Source: Pseudomonas putida (GTDB lineage: Bacteria; Pseudomonadota; Gammaproteobacteria; Pseudomonadales; Pseudomonadaceae). Taken from it: a stretch of DNA of 64,000 nt. The translations under genes were made by a program, and so were the position numbers. Each line of letters starts with the position of its first letter. Positions within the stretch are counted from its first letter, which is position 1. Below are positions 36,374-45,746 of the stretch, in pieces. The notes under the pieces are model-generated. The model was given only the letters and a program-made list of their open reading frames with translations. It made no database searches and was not told where the DNA came from. Location: the NCBI GenBank assembly GCA_041879295.1, contig CP047153.1, positions 1-64,000 on the forward strand, read 5' to 3'.

Positions 36374-38245
36374 ATGGCCGCGAAAGCTTTCACCCCAAAC
36401 AAAGACCAGGCTGTTGCCCTGGGCAGTACCGCCAAGCGCTTGCTGATCCGCGCCAAGGCGGGCGCTGGTAAAACCTCGCTGCTCATCGAGCACGCCCTGC
36501 GGTTCCCAGCCCACCGCCTGCTGTATGTGACCTTTGGCAAGGCCAACAAGGAGGACGCAGCTACTCGCTTCCCTTCCAATGTGACCACCAGGACCAGCCA
36601 TGGGCTTGCTTGGGAAGTCGGCGGCCAGTTCAAGAAGGTCGGCAAGCAAGGTGATCTCCACCCATCCCAGCTGGCCAAGCAGTACGGCATCCCAATGGCG
36701 TTCGCTCGCCACCTCTACGTCACCTTGCACAACTACATGGTCTCTGCAGACCGGGAGATCCTGGCAGCGCATGTGCCGGCACAGATCGTTGGCCATGACC
36801 GTGAGAAAGCAGCGGAGTGGGCGAAGGTTGTTTGGGAAGACCTGCAGCGCCTGCGCCAATGGTCTCGCGGGTGCGGCGATAGCCAAGACGAGCGTGCCGA
36901 GTTCCTGGAAACCGCTCATCTGCGAATGCCGCACGATGGCTACCTGAAACTGTGGAGCCTGGGTGACCCTGACCTGAGCCACCGCTACGACCAGATCCTT
37001 CTGGACGAGTACCAGGACACCAATCCTGTCTTTGCTGCGGTGATCCTGCGCCAGAACTGCCCGCTGCGTTTGGCCGGTGACGACTTCCAGGCAATCTTCG
37101 GTTTCCGCGGTGCCTACAACACCTTCGAACCGTCGCAGTTCGACCAAGTCGTATCGCTGAGCGAAAGCCACCGTTATGGCGCCGGCATCGCCGAGCTGGC
37201 CACCATGCTCTTGCGTGAGTTCGCCGGCGAGCAGGAGCCAGTGCGGAGTTCACGCCATGAGCTGACTACCCGCTTCGCCGTCGACCGCACCAAGCCGTAC
37301 GCGATCATCGGGCGCACCAATGCGAAGCTGTTCGCCAGTGCTGTCCAACTGCTGGAAGGCCAGCGTCTGCACTTCGTGGGTGGCGTCAACGAGTACCCGT
37401 TCGACAAGCTGGTAGAAGTCCACCACCTGCGAGCCAACACGGGTGTACGCCTGCGCGACCCTTTGCTCAGTGCGTTCCGCTCTCTCCAGGATCTGGAGGC
37501 TTATGCCAACGACACCGATGACAAAGAAATCCACGCCCTCATCAGTGTTGCCAAGCAGTACGGTGATCAAATCCCGAGCCTGGTACAGCGGATCAAGGAT
37601 GCTTGCGTCAGCGACATCAATGACGCGACCGTCATTCTGTGCACTGCCCACCGCTCGAAAGGTTTGGAGTTCCCGCAGGTCGTTCTGTTGAGCGACTTCC
37701 TCAACCTGATCACCGATGCCGGCCTGCCGCTGGTGCTGGATACCCCTGAGCTGCGCCAAGAGCTCCACCTGCTGTACGTGGCACTGACCCGTGCGATGGA
37801 ATCCATTGAGGTGAATGAGCAGATCCAGGCAGTTTTGCGTTACTGCGAGGCCGCTGGGGTGGTGGGTGAAGCGGTACGACCTGATGCCAAGTACACCGAA
37901 CAAGCGGGGGGGCTGGTGCTGGTTGTGAGCCCTGAACAAGAGGCCGAGACCTTCTCTGCGATCACCGGCGTGGGGGCGCTTTCCAAAGTGGCTGAGCTTG
38001 TCGGCGCCGACGCTGCCCTGCTGTTCGAAGGCGATGAGGTTGAGTCCCGCATCGAGCTGGCGATCCTGCGTCATGCGGCACTGACTGCGACCGCGATTGC
38101 GGGTGTCGTGGGTGTCTCCGTATCCCGGGCGGCCGATACCGTGGCCTCGATGGTGCGTCAGGGTCGCCTGCATGGTGGCCTGTTCATCGGTTGCCCTGAT
38201 ATCACCGGCCGCCTGGTCTGTGACTTGCACCTGGAAGTTGCCTGA
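36374..38245 (+). CDS. UvrD/PcrA-type superfamily 1 helicase
   Basis: 623 residues with the SF1 motifs in order: Q-like start FTPNKDQAVAL, Walker A KAGAGKTS (about 29-36), motif II LLDEYQDTN, motif III LAGDDFQAIFGFRGA, a late motif TAHRSKGLEFPQVVL, and motif VI LLYVALTRAMES. Such 3'-5' helicases unwind DNA in repair and rolling-circle replication. The 2B region is short for UvrD, and a C-terminal 150-residue extension ends in a winged-helix-like segment (TAIAGVVGVSVSRAADTVAS). Preceded by GGAGGC. Operonic with the small membrane protein. Confidence 0.9.
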   Translation: MAAKAFTPNKDQAVALGSTAKRLLIRAKAGAGKTSLLIEHALRFPAHRLLYVTFGKANKEDAATRFPSNVTTRTSHGLAWEVGGQFKKVGKQGDLHPSQLAKQYGIPMAFARHLYVTLHNYMVSADREILAAHVPAQIVGHDREKAAEWAKVVWEDLQRLRQWSRGCGDSQDERAEFLETAHLRMPHDGYLKLWSLGDPDLSHRYDQILLDEYQDTNPVFAAVILRQNCPLRLAGDDFQAIFGFRGAYNTFEPSQFDQVVSLSESHRYGAGIAELATMLLREFAGEQEPVRSSRHELTTRFAVDRTKPYAIIGRTNAKLFASAVQLLEGQRLHFVGGVNEYPFDKLVEVHHLRANTGVRLRDPLLSAFRSLQDLEAYANDTDDKEIHALISVAKQYGDQIPSLVQRIKDACVSDINDATVILCTAHRSKGLEFPQVVLLSDFLNLITDAGLPLVLDTPELRQELHLLYVALTRAMESIEVNEQIQAVLRYCEAAGVVGEAVRPDAKYTEQAGGLVLVVSPEQEAETFSAITGVGALSKVAELVGADAALLFEGDEVESRIELAILRHAALTATAIAGVVGVSVSRAADTVASMVRQGRLHGGLFIGCPDITGRLVCDLHLEVA

Positions 38246-38278
38246 TGCATTACCTACTGATCGGAGCAGGGCGCGAGC

Positions 38279-38680
38279 ATGGCTGACGATTTCATCCGGA
38301 TCTTCTACCGCCGGGACGCGGGCGGGAAATCCAAAAAATCATCCGTTTCCATCGACCCGCTGATGTTCGAAATTTTCGTCAAGATCAAAGGGAGCATCGC
38401 CGAGGCCCGGGACACCCTGCGGGAATGGGCGAAGGCTGCAGATACGGAGCGTACCGACGCGAACTACCGCATGGGGAACTCCCGCATTGTTCAACAGCGG
38501 ATGTCCCAGGAAATTCTGGACATGGTCAATGAGGGCATGGCTGCTCGGGCGGTTAAAGAGGCGACAGCCGCGGGCGAGGTGAAAGGCCGGGGTTCTCGAC
38601 GGGGCAAGCGGGCCGTGGGTGTCGAACCCTCGCAACAGCTGCCGGCGGTCACCGGGCACCTCTCGGACGACCACGTCTAG
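38279..38680 (+). CDS. Hypothetical protein
   Basis: 133 residues, basic, with an N-terminal strand-helix segment (FIRIFYRRDAGGKSKKSSVS, then PLMFEIFVKI) that could be a ribbon-helix-helix. It has a helical middle and a disordered basic tail. It follows the helicase by 33 bases and is probably co-transcribed. Not recognised. Confidence 0.65.
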   Translation: MADDFIRIFYRRDAGGKSKKSSVSIDPLMFEIFVKIKGSIAEARDTLREWAKAADTERTDANYRMGNSRIVQQRMSQEILDMVNEGMAARAVKEATAAGEVKGRGSRRGKRAVGVEPSQQLPAVTGHLSDDHV

Positions 38681-39035
38681 CGACGTTGCTGGCGCTCATG
38701 ATCGTTCCAGGCGGGGCGGGCTTCGAATGGTTCGTTTGTGTGATTGGTCAAGTCGGCGCGCATGATTGCGGGACGGTGACTTGCTTTGGCTACGGGAGGA
38801 TTGGAGAGAGGTGTTGCACGACACGAGCGTGTCGCTAAGGGAGGATGACTCACCCTAACGGTTCCACGCCCAACGAGCAATACCCAGGGCAGGTTTGTTG
38901 ATCGGCGGAGGCGCGTGCTCCTCCCGAGCTGGAAGCGAAATCACATTTACTTGACCAACATCACAGGCGGACTACACGCCATTTTTTAGCCAGTGTGCGT
39001 ATTGGTACGCGTAAAGAATCTATTTAGGAGTAGGT
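38681..39035. other. Intergenic region with a 16-bp palindrome
   Basis: No supported gene. The near-perfect palindrome CGACACGAGCGTGTCG lies at 38819-38834. AT-rich sequence at 38975-39025 is the likely promoter of the gene at 39036. Confidence 0.5.
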
Positions 39036-39521
39036 ATGTCAATTCTCAACAGCATGGATGGAGTGCTTGTTCCCGCGCTGGTGATCTGCGCCTTTGCGTA
39101 TTTCGCCATTGCGATGCTGAAGCGCCGCAAAGGCTACTCGACCAAGCATTACCAGTGCATCCCCCTGCTCACCGAGCGCGAGCAGGACTTCTTCTGGCGG
39201 CTCAAGGAGGCGGTACGCGACGACCTGGTCATCGCGCCCCAGGTGGTCTTCGGCGCCTTCATCAAGGTGAAAGCCACCGCCATGACCGACAAGAACCACG
39301 CACGGCATATGGTCGCCCACAACCGCTGCGACTTCCTGCTCTGCGACAAGCAGCTCAAGCCGGTAGCGCTGGTCGAGGTCGACGACTCCACGCACAACAG
39401 CGGCAAGGCCAAGGCAAAGGACCGGCGTCGCGACGAGCTGATGAAGGCCGTCGGGGTCACCGTGCATCGGTACCGCGGGATGCCGTCGGCCAGAGACATT
39501 CGCAAGGACCTGAAGCTGTAG
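39036..39521 (+). CDS. DUF2726-type nuclease-like protein, membrane-anchored
   Basis: 161 residues: one N-terminal membrane helix (about 9-28), then a DUF2726-like domain with CDFLLCDKQLKPVALVEVDD, the Asp and Val-Glu-Val pattern of the PD-(D/E)xK fold, followed by DRRRDELMKAVGVTVHRY. The conserved core suggests nucleic-acid binding or cleavage near the inner membrane. Preceded by TTAGGAG. Confidence 0.75.
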   Translation: MSILNSMDGVLVPALVICAFAYFAIAMLKRRKGYSTKHYQCIPLLTEREQDFFWRLKEAVRDDLVIAPQVVFGAFIKVKATAMTDKNHARHMVAHNRCDFLLCDKQLKPVALVEVDDSTHNSGKAKAKDRRRDELMKAVGVTVHRYRGMPSARDIRKDLKL

Positions 39522-39567
39522 AGCTCAGGACCTCTCATCCACAATTAGAACTCAGAAGGTGATCACC

Positions 39568-40236
39568 ATGAGTGACTTCGATTCATCCAGCGAATACTTC
39601 GCTCGCGCAGAAGCTTCGGCCGGCGAAGGAAAGCTGACTTTCCGGGGGCTGTTCCTCGCGTTGCTAGGGCTGTATGTCATTGCTGCGGCAATCAGCATCG
39701 GCGTCTTGACTTTCAAAGTACCGGTCAGTGCTGAGGATCTACAGCATGCATCCTGGCTGGTGCACGCCCCCTACTTGCTCCCCTTTATCTCCGGCGCATT
39801 GTTGATCATAGGCTTCGCACTCGTGCTTCAGTTGATTAGCCCGATGACCCTGAGCTTCGGTGTGCTCATGATCAGCTTTATCGGCGCCGTTTCCACTGAA
39901 CCGAGTGTCTCACTGCGCAGTGCTGTTCTGGCTGGGGAAGCGAAAATCGGCTGTTACGATTACAGCTTGCTCGCCTGTACCGAGATGCTGGGGTTACCCA
40001 GTCGCGCAGCCAACCTAGATCAGCCGGCCCAGCCGAGTGTCCACCAATTCATCCCTGTCCAAGCGATGGCCTTCGTTCGAGCTCCGTTCGATGTGTTCAA
40101 AGCGGATGAACTCAACCAGATGCTCGATACACAGCGCCTGGAAGTGAAAGGTGAGATGCGCAAGGGCCTGAAAACTCAGCCCGACACCCTCCCCACATCC
40201 GAAGCGACGAGCTCAACAGGTGAGCATCATGAGTGA
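39568..40236 (+). CDS. Membrane protein, tandem paralogue 1
   Basis: 222 residues with three to four membrane helices (about 27-50, 64-84, 88-105), then a soluble C-terminal part holding two Cys (KIGCYDYSLLACTEMLGLP) and a conserved MAFVRAPFDVFKADELNQML segment. ATG is preceded by AAGGTGATC, as in its two paralogues. It is the most diverged of the three. Function unknown. Confidence 0.75.
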   Translation: MSDFDSSSEYFARAEASAGEGKLTFRGLFLALLGLYVIAAAISIGVLTFKVPVSAEDLQHASWLVHAPYLLPFISGALLIIGFALVLQLISPMTLSFGVLMISFIGAVSTEPSVSLRSAVLAGEAKIGCYDYSLLACTEMLGLPSRAANLDQPAQPSVHQFIPVQAMAFVRAPFDVFKADELNQMLDTQRLEVKGEMRKGLKTQPDTLPTSEATSSTGEHHE

Positions 40237-40894
40237 CCACGATTCTTCCAATGACTACTTCGATCACACGCCGGGGACGGCAGGCGAGGGATCACTGATC
40301 TTCGCGAGCGTCTTCATGGCTGCGGTGGTGGGGTACGTCGTGTTTGCGGCAATCAGCACCGCCGTCCTGAACTTCAAGGCTCCCGTGAGCGCCGAGGACC
40401 TGCACCTCGCTTCCTGGTTGGTGGTTCCGCCATCGCTGTCGTTCATCTGCGCATTTTTCAGCTTCATGTGCATCATGGGTGGCGCCCTGCAAACCTTCAG
40501 AGGCAGCTCTTTGGGACTGTTCCTCATCATGATTGGTGTGCTTGCTATGCCCACCATCTTCCCCAGCGTCTCGTTCCGCAGCGCCGTGCTGGCAAGCGAG
40601 GCGAAGGTCGGCTGTTACGACTACACGAGCCTTGCCTGCACCAAGATGCTTGGCCTCCCCAGCAGCGCGACATCCGATCAGTCGAGCAAAGTTGAACGCA
40701 AGACATCGGCGCCGATCGAGGTGATGGCTTTCCTGCGAGCACCTTTCGATGTGTACAAAGCGGACCAGCTCAACCGAATGCTCGATGCCCAGCGCCAGGA
40801 GCTGAAAGAAGAGATCCGCAAGGGCTTGCACAGCCAGGAAAACACGCCCCCTACATCCCTAGTCACTAACCCAGCAGGTGAGCATTATGAGTAA
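40229..40894 (+). CDS. Membrane protein, tandem paralogue 2
   Basis: 221 residues, same plan as the preceding gene and overlapping it by eight bases. Shares VLNFKAPVSAEDL, FPSVSFRSAVLASEAKVGCYDY and FLRAPFDVYKADQLNRML with paralogue 3. The ribosome site AGGTGAG lies inside the end of the upstream gene, so translation is coupled. Confidence 0.75.
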   Translation: MSDHDSSNDYFDHTPGTAGEGSLIFASVFMAAVVGYVVFAAISTAVLNFKAPVSAEDLHLASWLVVPPSLSFICAFFSFMCIMGGALQTFRGSSLGLFLIMIGVLAMPTIFPSVSFRSAVLASEAKVGCYDYTSLACTKMLGLPSSATSDQSSKVERKTSAPIEVMAFLRAPFDVYKADQLNRMLDAQRQELKEEIRKGLHSQENTPPTSLVTNPAGEHYE

Positions 40895-41492
40895 CCAGGA
40901 ATCCTCCAGTGAATACGTCGACCCTGCGCCAGGGACGGCCGCCAAGGGGCCTCTGATCATCGCAAGCCTGCTACTGGCCGTGCCGGTGCTGTTCGTCGTG
41001 TTTGCCGTGATCAGCGCAGCCGTTCTGAACTTCAAGGCTCCTGTGAGCCCCGAGGACCTGAAACATGCCTCGTGGTTGGTAACTCCTCCAACCCTCTCGT
41101 TCTTTTTGTCCGGTGTCAGCGTCTTCGCGTTCGTCATCGGCGCCTTTCGCGCATTTATGGGCAGTGCCTTCGGCCTGGTACTGATCATGGCTGGGATTGT
41201 GAGTGGTACCACTATCTTCCCGAGCGTCTCTTTCCGCAGCGCTGTTCTGGCAGGTGAGGCGAAGGTGGGCTGCTACGACTACACGAGCAGCGCCTGCACC
41301 AAGATGCTGGGCCTTCCCGACGCCGCGGCCTCTGAGCAGTCGAGCAAAGTCGAAGGCAAGACATTGGCGGCGATCGAGGTGCTGGCGTTTGTCCGGGCTC
41401 CGTTCGATGTGTTCAAAGCGGATCAGCTCAACCAAATGCTCGATGCGCAGCGCACCGAACTGAAGAAGCAGTTGGACGCTTACGCCGAGTAG
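40887..41492 (+). CDS. Membrane protein, tandem paralogue 3
   Basis: 201 residues, closest to paralogue 2, with four helices and the same Cys pair (KVGCYDYTSSACTKMLGLP). It lacks the Thr/Pro-rich tail of the other two and ends in LKKQLDAYAE. Overlaps paralogue 2 by eight bases. Confidence 0.75.
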   Translation: MSNQESSSEYVDPAPGTAAKGPLIIASLLLAVPVLFVVFAVISAAVLNFKAPVSPEDLKHASWLVTPPTLSFFLSGVSVFAFVIGAFRAFMGSAFGLVLIMAGIVSGTTIFPSVSFRSAVLAGEAKVGCYDYTSSACTKMLGLPDAAASEQSSKVEGKTLAAIEVLAFVRAPFDVFKADQLNQMLDAQRTELKKQLDAYAE

Positions 41493-41612
41493 TCGGTGAA
41501 GTCTCGGGGTGGCCGGTGCCGACCACCTCCGAATCTAAGGCTCCACCGAACAAGGGGTGGAGCTCTAATAGTTAACTGGATGCGCTGAGCACCAGCCATA
41601 AGGAATCGAGAT

Positions 41613-42059
41613 ATGAAATCGCTGTTCGGGATCGTTTTTGGTTGGTTTGCAGGGGTTGCGCTCGCGGGGGCAATGATTGGTATCGTCGGCCTGTTCGATG
41701 CCGGGGTTGAACACTTAGGGTTCACTGAAGCCACAGCCAGGTACTACATCCTTAGCCTGATGCTGTGTATCACCATGCTGGTAATGTCCAAACCTGCGCG
41801 ACGTCAGTGGAAGTTCATGGGGCTGTTCGGTGTGGCCCTATTCTTGATCATGGGAACAGGACTGACCCAGGTAATCGAACCGGTACCTGCAGGTGACCAG
41901 GTTGAGCAGATCCGAGCTCAGCTGGATGCCTTGGGCGTCCTCGGGGCTAAGGCTGTCATGTACCTAGCGCCAGGAGGTCTGGTGTTGTTCTACACCTTGA
42001 TGGCTTACATGGGGATGCGGGAAGAGCAGGCGAAGAAGCGGGTTTACCTGACCGACTAA
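41613..42059 (+). CDS. Membrane protein
   Basis: 148 residues with four predicted helices (about 5-28, 43-58, 68-85 and 112-130) and a periplasm-like loop between the last two. Not related to the three paralogues by eye. 120 bases after them, in the same direction. Not recognised. Confidence 0.7.
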   Translation: MKSLFGIVFGWFAGVALAGAMIGIVGLFDAGVEHLGFTEATARYYILSLMLCITMLVMSKPARRQWKFMGLFGVALFLIMGTGLTQVIEPVPAGDQVEQIRAQLDALGVLGAKAVMYLAPGGLVLFYTLMAYMGMREEQAKKRVYLTD

Positions 42060-42122
42060 CGGATTGACGGCGGCCCAGCTGTTTTAGGCAGCCAAACACA
42101 CAGAACAGAAGGGAGTTAGGCG

Positions 42123-42488
42123 ATGCATAAGCCTGGGTTGGACGCAACGAGTGGTGTTGACCGAAGCATGGTTTACAGGGGGCTGGGCGCAATCTGCGTG
42201 GCCCTGGGGTTTTTTTGTATCGGCCCCATGGTGATCGATCAGCAGCTGGTGAACATCGCTCTGAACATGTCGCCAGAGAAGACCGCTGTGATTATGCTGT
42301 CGGCGGCCGGTGTGGTGCTGTTCCAGAGGGGATTCGCCGGTTTCATCGTGTTGATGCTGGGATTCCTGGTTGCTGGGGCGGCGTGTGAGCGGTTCTACGC
42401 TCAGGATGCGGTTACGACGATGGCGGTGGTAGGTTTTCCGTTCCTCATGCTTGGGGTCGGCGTGCTCATCTTCAACCCTGCTCACTGA
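42123..42488 (+). CDS. Membrane protein
   Basis: 121 residues with three to four helices (about 19-38, 54-70, 74-92 and 97-118), almost no soluble part. Follows the previous membrane gene by 63 bases and ends at a terminator. Confidence 0.7.
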   Translation: MHKPGLDATSGVDRSMVYRGLGAICVALGFFCIGPMVIDQQLVNIALNMSPEKTAVIMLSAAGVVLFQRGFAGFIVLMLGFLVAGAACERFYAQDAVTTMAVVGFPFLMLGVGVLIFNPAH

Positions 42489-42502
42489 GCTTCGCACAAC
42501 CC

Positions 42503-42529
42503 AAAGCCCGCCGCGCATCGGCGGGCTTT
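42503..42529. terminator. Bidirectional terminator
   Basis: AAAGCCCGCCG / CGGCGGGCTTT with a five-base loop, between convergent genes. Confidence 0.85.
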
Positions 42530-42552
42530 GTTGTTTGAGGCAGCGGGGGTGG

Positions 42553-43845
42553 CTATGGGTTTCTACGGGCAGCGAACCGTTGAACCCACTTCTCGGATCT
42601 ATCTAGGCGGTCAAGAAGGTCTTTCTTGGGTTTGCAGTCTTGATACCCGACTGAAACGGTCTGCCTGACTACCGCTAGCTCTGCCAGGACGTCTGCTGCT
42701 CCTCTGATGGGGGTAGGGGAAGGTGAGTAGTAGTCCTGGCGCATCTGCTTGTCGGGAAGCTCTGCATCTTCGTACTCTTCCTCGAACCATTTGTTTAGGG
42801 TCATGCGGACATCGAGAAGCCCTGACGCAGAGTTAAATATCATTGAGAACGGGAGATTCTCCAAGATAGGGCCGACTTGTATGTGCTTATCCAGGTCCAT
42901 GCGGCGAGCCGGCCGCCATCGCGAGTGAAATCCTGGCTCACCGGGACCACAAGGCACAGCTCCATCCTGCTCAATCCCTTGCGGGGGCGGCATTATCCTC
43001 GCACGCTTCTTTTTTCCACTGAGCGCTCTCGCTGGACTGATGAATTGGCTGTTGTATGCCTCAGTGTTGTATGTCCACTTCTCAGCTTGTAACCGGACTT
43101 CGAGGGCCTGGAGCTTAATGGCCGTACGCGCAATTAGACAGGCTGAGACCGAGTGGAGGCGTGGGACGTTGCCGGCCGAGTAGACCCCTCGCCATTTAAT
43201 CCCAACTGTATGAAACTCGTGCTCTTCAGCCCAGTCGATCTCTTCACGGGTTAAAGGCGGATATGGCTCATCCAGAATGACAATGCACTTCGACTCATCG
43301 TCGTACCAGGTAGACTTGTGATCCGCTTTCTTTGAGAGATTCAGGCTTGTGCCATAGGTTTCGTTCGCAAATGGGGCTCGGAAACCTGTCGCAGCTATGA
43401 AATTTAGAGCGCGTGCGGCTTGTTGCGCCATCCTCAGACCTTCGTGCTCGCTATAAGCATCCCCCCTGAGCTCCAGATGGTCAGGGGCTTCCAATCGAAA
43501 ACCGTATAGGTAGGCTGTCCTTTCTAGGGCGCTTCCTGGGACGATGTCTTTCAGGGGAAGCGGCAGCAGGAATGACAGGGTGGTCCGCCCCGATCGAAGT
43601 TCAGGTCCACGTTTGAAGGGTTCTGGGCTCTCGCCGTGTTCTTTCCAGTAGAAAGAGACAAAAGCCTGGTGCAGTTTCTGTGCGGTACCTAAAACTGACT
43701 GGGCATGCCGGAGGTTCTGGAAGCCAGCCTTTTGCGCAGCTTTATCAAGGGCAGCATGATGAGGAATGCTCTTCTCTTGCTTGATTAATTTAGCTACGCG
43801 CTTGATACGCGCAACGGTGGTAGGTCGAGTGTGTTCGGTTGCCAC
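42553..43845 (-). CDS. DUF5623-like plasmid protein
   Basis: 430 residues. The N-terminus (VARIKRVAKLIKQEKSIPHH, then ALDKAAQKAGFQNLRHAQ) matches a module found in several plasmid proteins, which I associate with DUF5623. The rest is a mixed fold with many aromatic residues and no motif I can assign. GTG start after GGAGAGA. Single leftward gene, divergent from the HTH protein at 44207. Function unknown. Confidence 0.65.
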   Translation of the reverse strand: MATEHTRPTTVARIKRVAKLIKQEKSIPHHAALDKAAQKAGFQNLRHAQSVLGTAQKLHQAFVSFYWKEHGESPEPFKRGPELRSGRTTLSFLLPLPLKDIVPGSALERTAYLYGFRLEAPDHLELRGDAYSEHEGLRMAQQAARALNFIAATGFRAPFANETYGTSLNLSKKADHKSTWYDDESKCIVILDEPYPPLTREEIDWAEEHEFHTVGIKWRGVYSAGNVPRLHSVSACLIARTAIKLQALEVRLQAEKWTYNTEAYNSQFISPARALSGKKKRARIMPPPQGIEQDGAVPCGPGEPGFHSRWRPARRMDLDKHIQVGPILENLPFSMIFNSASGLLDVRMTLNKWFEEEYEDAELPDKQMRQDYYSPSPTPIRGAADVLAELAVVRQTVSVGYQDCKPKKDLLDRLDRSEKWVQRFAARRNP

Positions 43846-44206
43846 GATATCTCTCCGGCCCTACTTGTTGCTGCGTCACCCGTCCACCGCTATGCATCAG
43901 GGCCAAAGTTATGGTCCGAATCTTGAGTAGCTGGCAGTGCTGCTCGTGCAGCTTCGCGATGACGGGTAGCTGGCGTCTGCTGGGCGCCATGGGAGATTGT
44001 AAGCTGCGTTCTGTGTGTGTGACTAGACCAAACACACAGACGGACCACGCACTACAGGCCGGCAATCACCTATAAAAGAAATCACCTCACGCGACGTATA
44101 GGTACGTGTGGTGAATTAGATTTGCCATTATGATGTAGGTCTGAAGGCGGCCCTCGGTATCCCAGGGCCTCATGTAGCGATCCTCAGCGGATCCAGGGGA
44201 GGGGGC
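43846..44206. other. Divergent intergenic region
   Basis: No gene. It contains the inverted repeat TCTGTGTGT / ACACACAGA (44010-44040) and TACGTGTGG (44103-44111), a near copy of the window-wide TACGTG motif, both suitable for regulating the divergent genes. Confidence 0.45.
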
Positions 44207-45103
44207 ATGGCCAAACAAGATGAGATGACGAATCGATCCATCGCGATCCTGATCAATCTGTCTGCGGGCTTGGATGAAGCCGGCATCGAGTGCGGCGATG
44301 AGCGCGTACCGCTCACCGCACACCTGCGCCTGGCCGCCGCCGCCGGCGCCGCCTCGTTATCCCAGCGAGCCAAGCGGTCGACGCCGTTCTCGAACCAGAC
44401 GAATAGTCCGCATGTGAAGTTGGTCAAGACCGCTGCTAACTGGCTTGACCAGCTGAAGGTGGTCAAAGGGTTCCACGGAGACGTCTCGGCTGCCGAGTTT
44501 CTCGGTGTCAGCCAGACCCAGTTCTCCCGCTGGCGTACCGGCAAGGACCTCCTGGACAACTACCACGCCTGGCAGATCGCAGCAGCGTTGAATGTGAACC
44601 CGATGGTGGTGATCGGCAGCGTTGGTTTCCACCACTCTCGCGACACTGATCGCACCAGGTGGTTGGCCATGCTTTCAACGGTCCTTGATTCGGAGCTTCC
44701 TGCGGTACCTGCGCTGACGCCGTCGGCGCCAGCCCGGGCAACTGAGCAGGTGCAGCAACAGCAACAGCAACAGGCACCTGCGCCTAGCAGTACTGGCGCT
44801 GAGTCGACCGCCCAAGGCAGCAAATGGACAGACGAGGAAGATCAGCGGCTCGTTGCGAGCTACCGTGACGGCTCGGCGATCGACGTTCTGGCTACGGCTC
44901 ACAGGCGCACTCCCAAGGCCATTTTGCTGCGACTGAGCAACACGCACCGCTTGATACCGGCTGAGCAGCTCGCAAGCTTGTGTGAGCTCTACGGGGTGAA
45001 CCTGAACAGTCCTGGGAACGGGCGCAAGACCGAACAGAGAAAGGGCTCCCCGCGGCAGAGAAGGGGGAAGGCCAAGGAACATGCTCCAACGGTGTTCCTT
45101 TGA
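44207..45103 (+). CDS. HTH plus Myb/SANT-like DNA-binding protein
   Basis: 298 residues with two different DNA-binding modules. The first is a Cro/CI-like HTH at about 90-130 (DVSAAEFLGVSQTQFSRWRT, as in phage-type repressors). The second is a Myb/SANT-like helix set near 205-250 (KWTDEEDQRLVASYRDGSAI, then RRTPKAILLRLS). A Gln/Pro linker with a run of eight Gln joins them, and the C-terminus is basic. A strong GGGGAGG ribosome site precedes the ATG. It could be the repressor of one of the shared operators nearby. Confidence 0.7.
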   Translation: MAKQDEMTNRSIAILINLSAGLDEAGIECGDERVPLTAHLRLAAAAGAASLSQRAKRSTPFSNQTNSPHVKLVKTAANWLDQLKVVKGFHGDVSAAEFLGVSQTQFSRWRTGKDLLDNYHAWQIAAALNVNPMVVIGSVGFHHSRDTDRTRWLAMLSTVLDSELPAVPALTPSAPARATEQVQQQQQQQAPAPSSTGAESTAQGSKWTDEEDQRLVASYRDGSAIDVLATAHRRTPKAILLRLSNTHRLIPAEQLASLCELYGVNLNSPGNGRKTEQRKGSPRQRRGKAKEHAPTVFL

Positions 45104-45135
45104 GTGATCTGGTGCCTGAGATCAGCTGCTGGCGC

Positions 45136-45157
45136 TAGGAGTACAAATGTACTCCTA
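45136..45157. promoter_or_regulatory. Palindromic operator candidate
   Basis: TAGGAGTAC and GTACTCCTA in mirror symmetry around AAAT, just after the HTH-Myb gene. Related palindromes occur at 49697 and 50818-50858. Confidence 0.5.
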
Positions 45158-45187
45158 TCGTGCAGGTGGCACTTTGGCGACTCGACC

Positions 45188-45302
45188 AAATGTGCCACGC
45201 GGATCACCAGAAACTAACGATGGCACATTTCGAATGGCGCCAGCCCAGTGTTTACAGGTTGGAAATGGCGGTTCCGCAACAAACACTAGCGATGGCACAT
45301 AT
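45188..45302. repeat. Three distal iteron-like copies
   Basis: AAATGTGCCACGC at 45188 (forward), CTAACGATGGCACATTT at 45214 and CTAGCGATGGCACATAT at 45286 (both reverse), with the same core and opposed arrangement as at oriV. The region is intergenic, before two very small open frames. Confidence 0.75.
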
Positions 45303-45339
45303 CGGCGCCATCGGGACAACTAGCACAACAGAGGTGGCC

Positions 45340-45408
45340 ATGAACAAACCCCAACTCCCAGAAGCACCACCCCGGCGAACGCTGCTGCAGCGGCTCTTCG
45401 GCGCTTGA
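45340..45408 (+). CDS. Very small protein (22 aa)
   Basis: MNKPQLPEAPPRRTLLQRLF plus two residues, after AGAGGTGGCC. The composition and ribosome site are plausible, but the length makes the call tentative. It lies 12 bases before another small frame. Confidence 0.4.
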   Translation: MNKPQLPEAPPRRTLLQRLFGA

Positions 45409-45420
45409 ATTGGGCAGAAC

Positions 45421-45558
45421 TTGATTAAGGTCTGGGTGACAGAGACAGGTAGTTACGCCTTTGGCCAGGTGGTTACCGAGACGAAGGTGAAACTCGGTCG
45501 ATACACGGTGCTGCAGTGGAAAACATACAGAACGCCTGATCTTGATCGAGAAGAATAG
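45421..45558 (+). CDS. Small protein (about 45 aa)
   Basis: An open frame with steady coding character, reading KVWVTETGSYAFGQVVTETK and later RYTVLQWKTYRTPD before the stop at 45556. It needs a TTG start (45421) or a GTG a few codons later. The beta-strand-like pattern is typical of small plasmid proteins. An 83-codon frame on the opposite strand is judged a shadow. Confidence 0.5.
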   Translation: MIKVWVTETGSYAFGQVVTETKVKLGRYTVLQWKTYRTPDLDREE

Positions 45559-45746
45559 GGGCCAGCGCTATAGCCGGCCTTTGCTCGGCACTGGGGATCC
45601 CCCTCTTGTTCAGTGTGCCTTGCTGGTCTGGGCTTCGTTATCTGCGGGTGTTCCCCATATCGAGTTGACCAGTGAACGCGATGGCGCTGTCGGCCTCGCA
45701 CCTACTCAATCCTGCTACTGACAGAAGTCAGCAACGGAGATCATTG

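Noticed and set aside
36359..38230. Long minus-strand frames (270 and 326 codons)
   Set aside because: Mirror frames of the SF1 helicase in GC-rich coding DNA, with no motif of their own.
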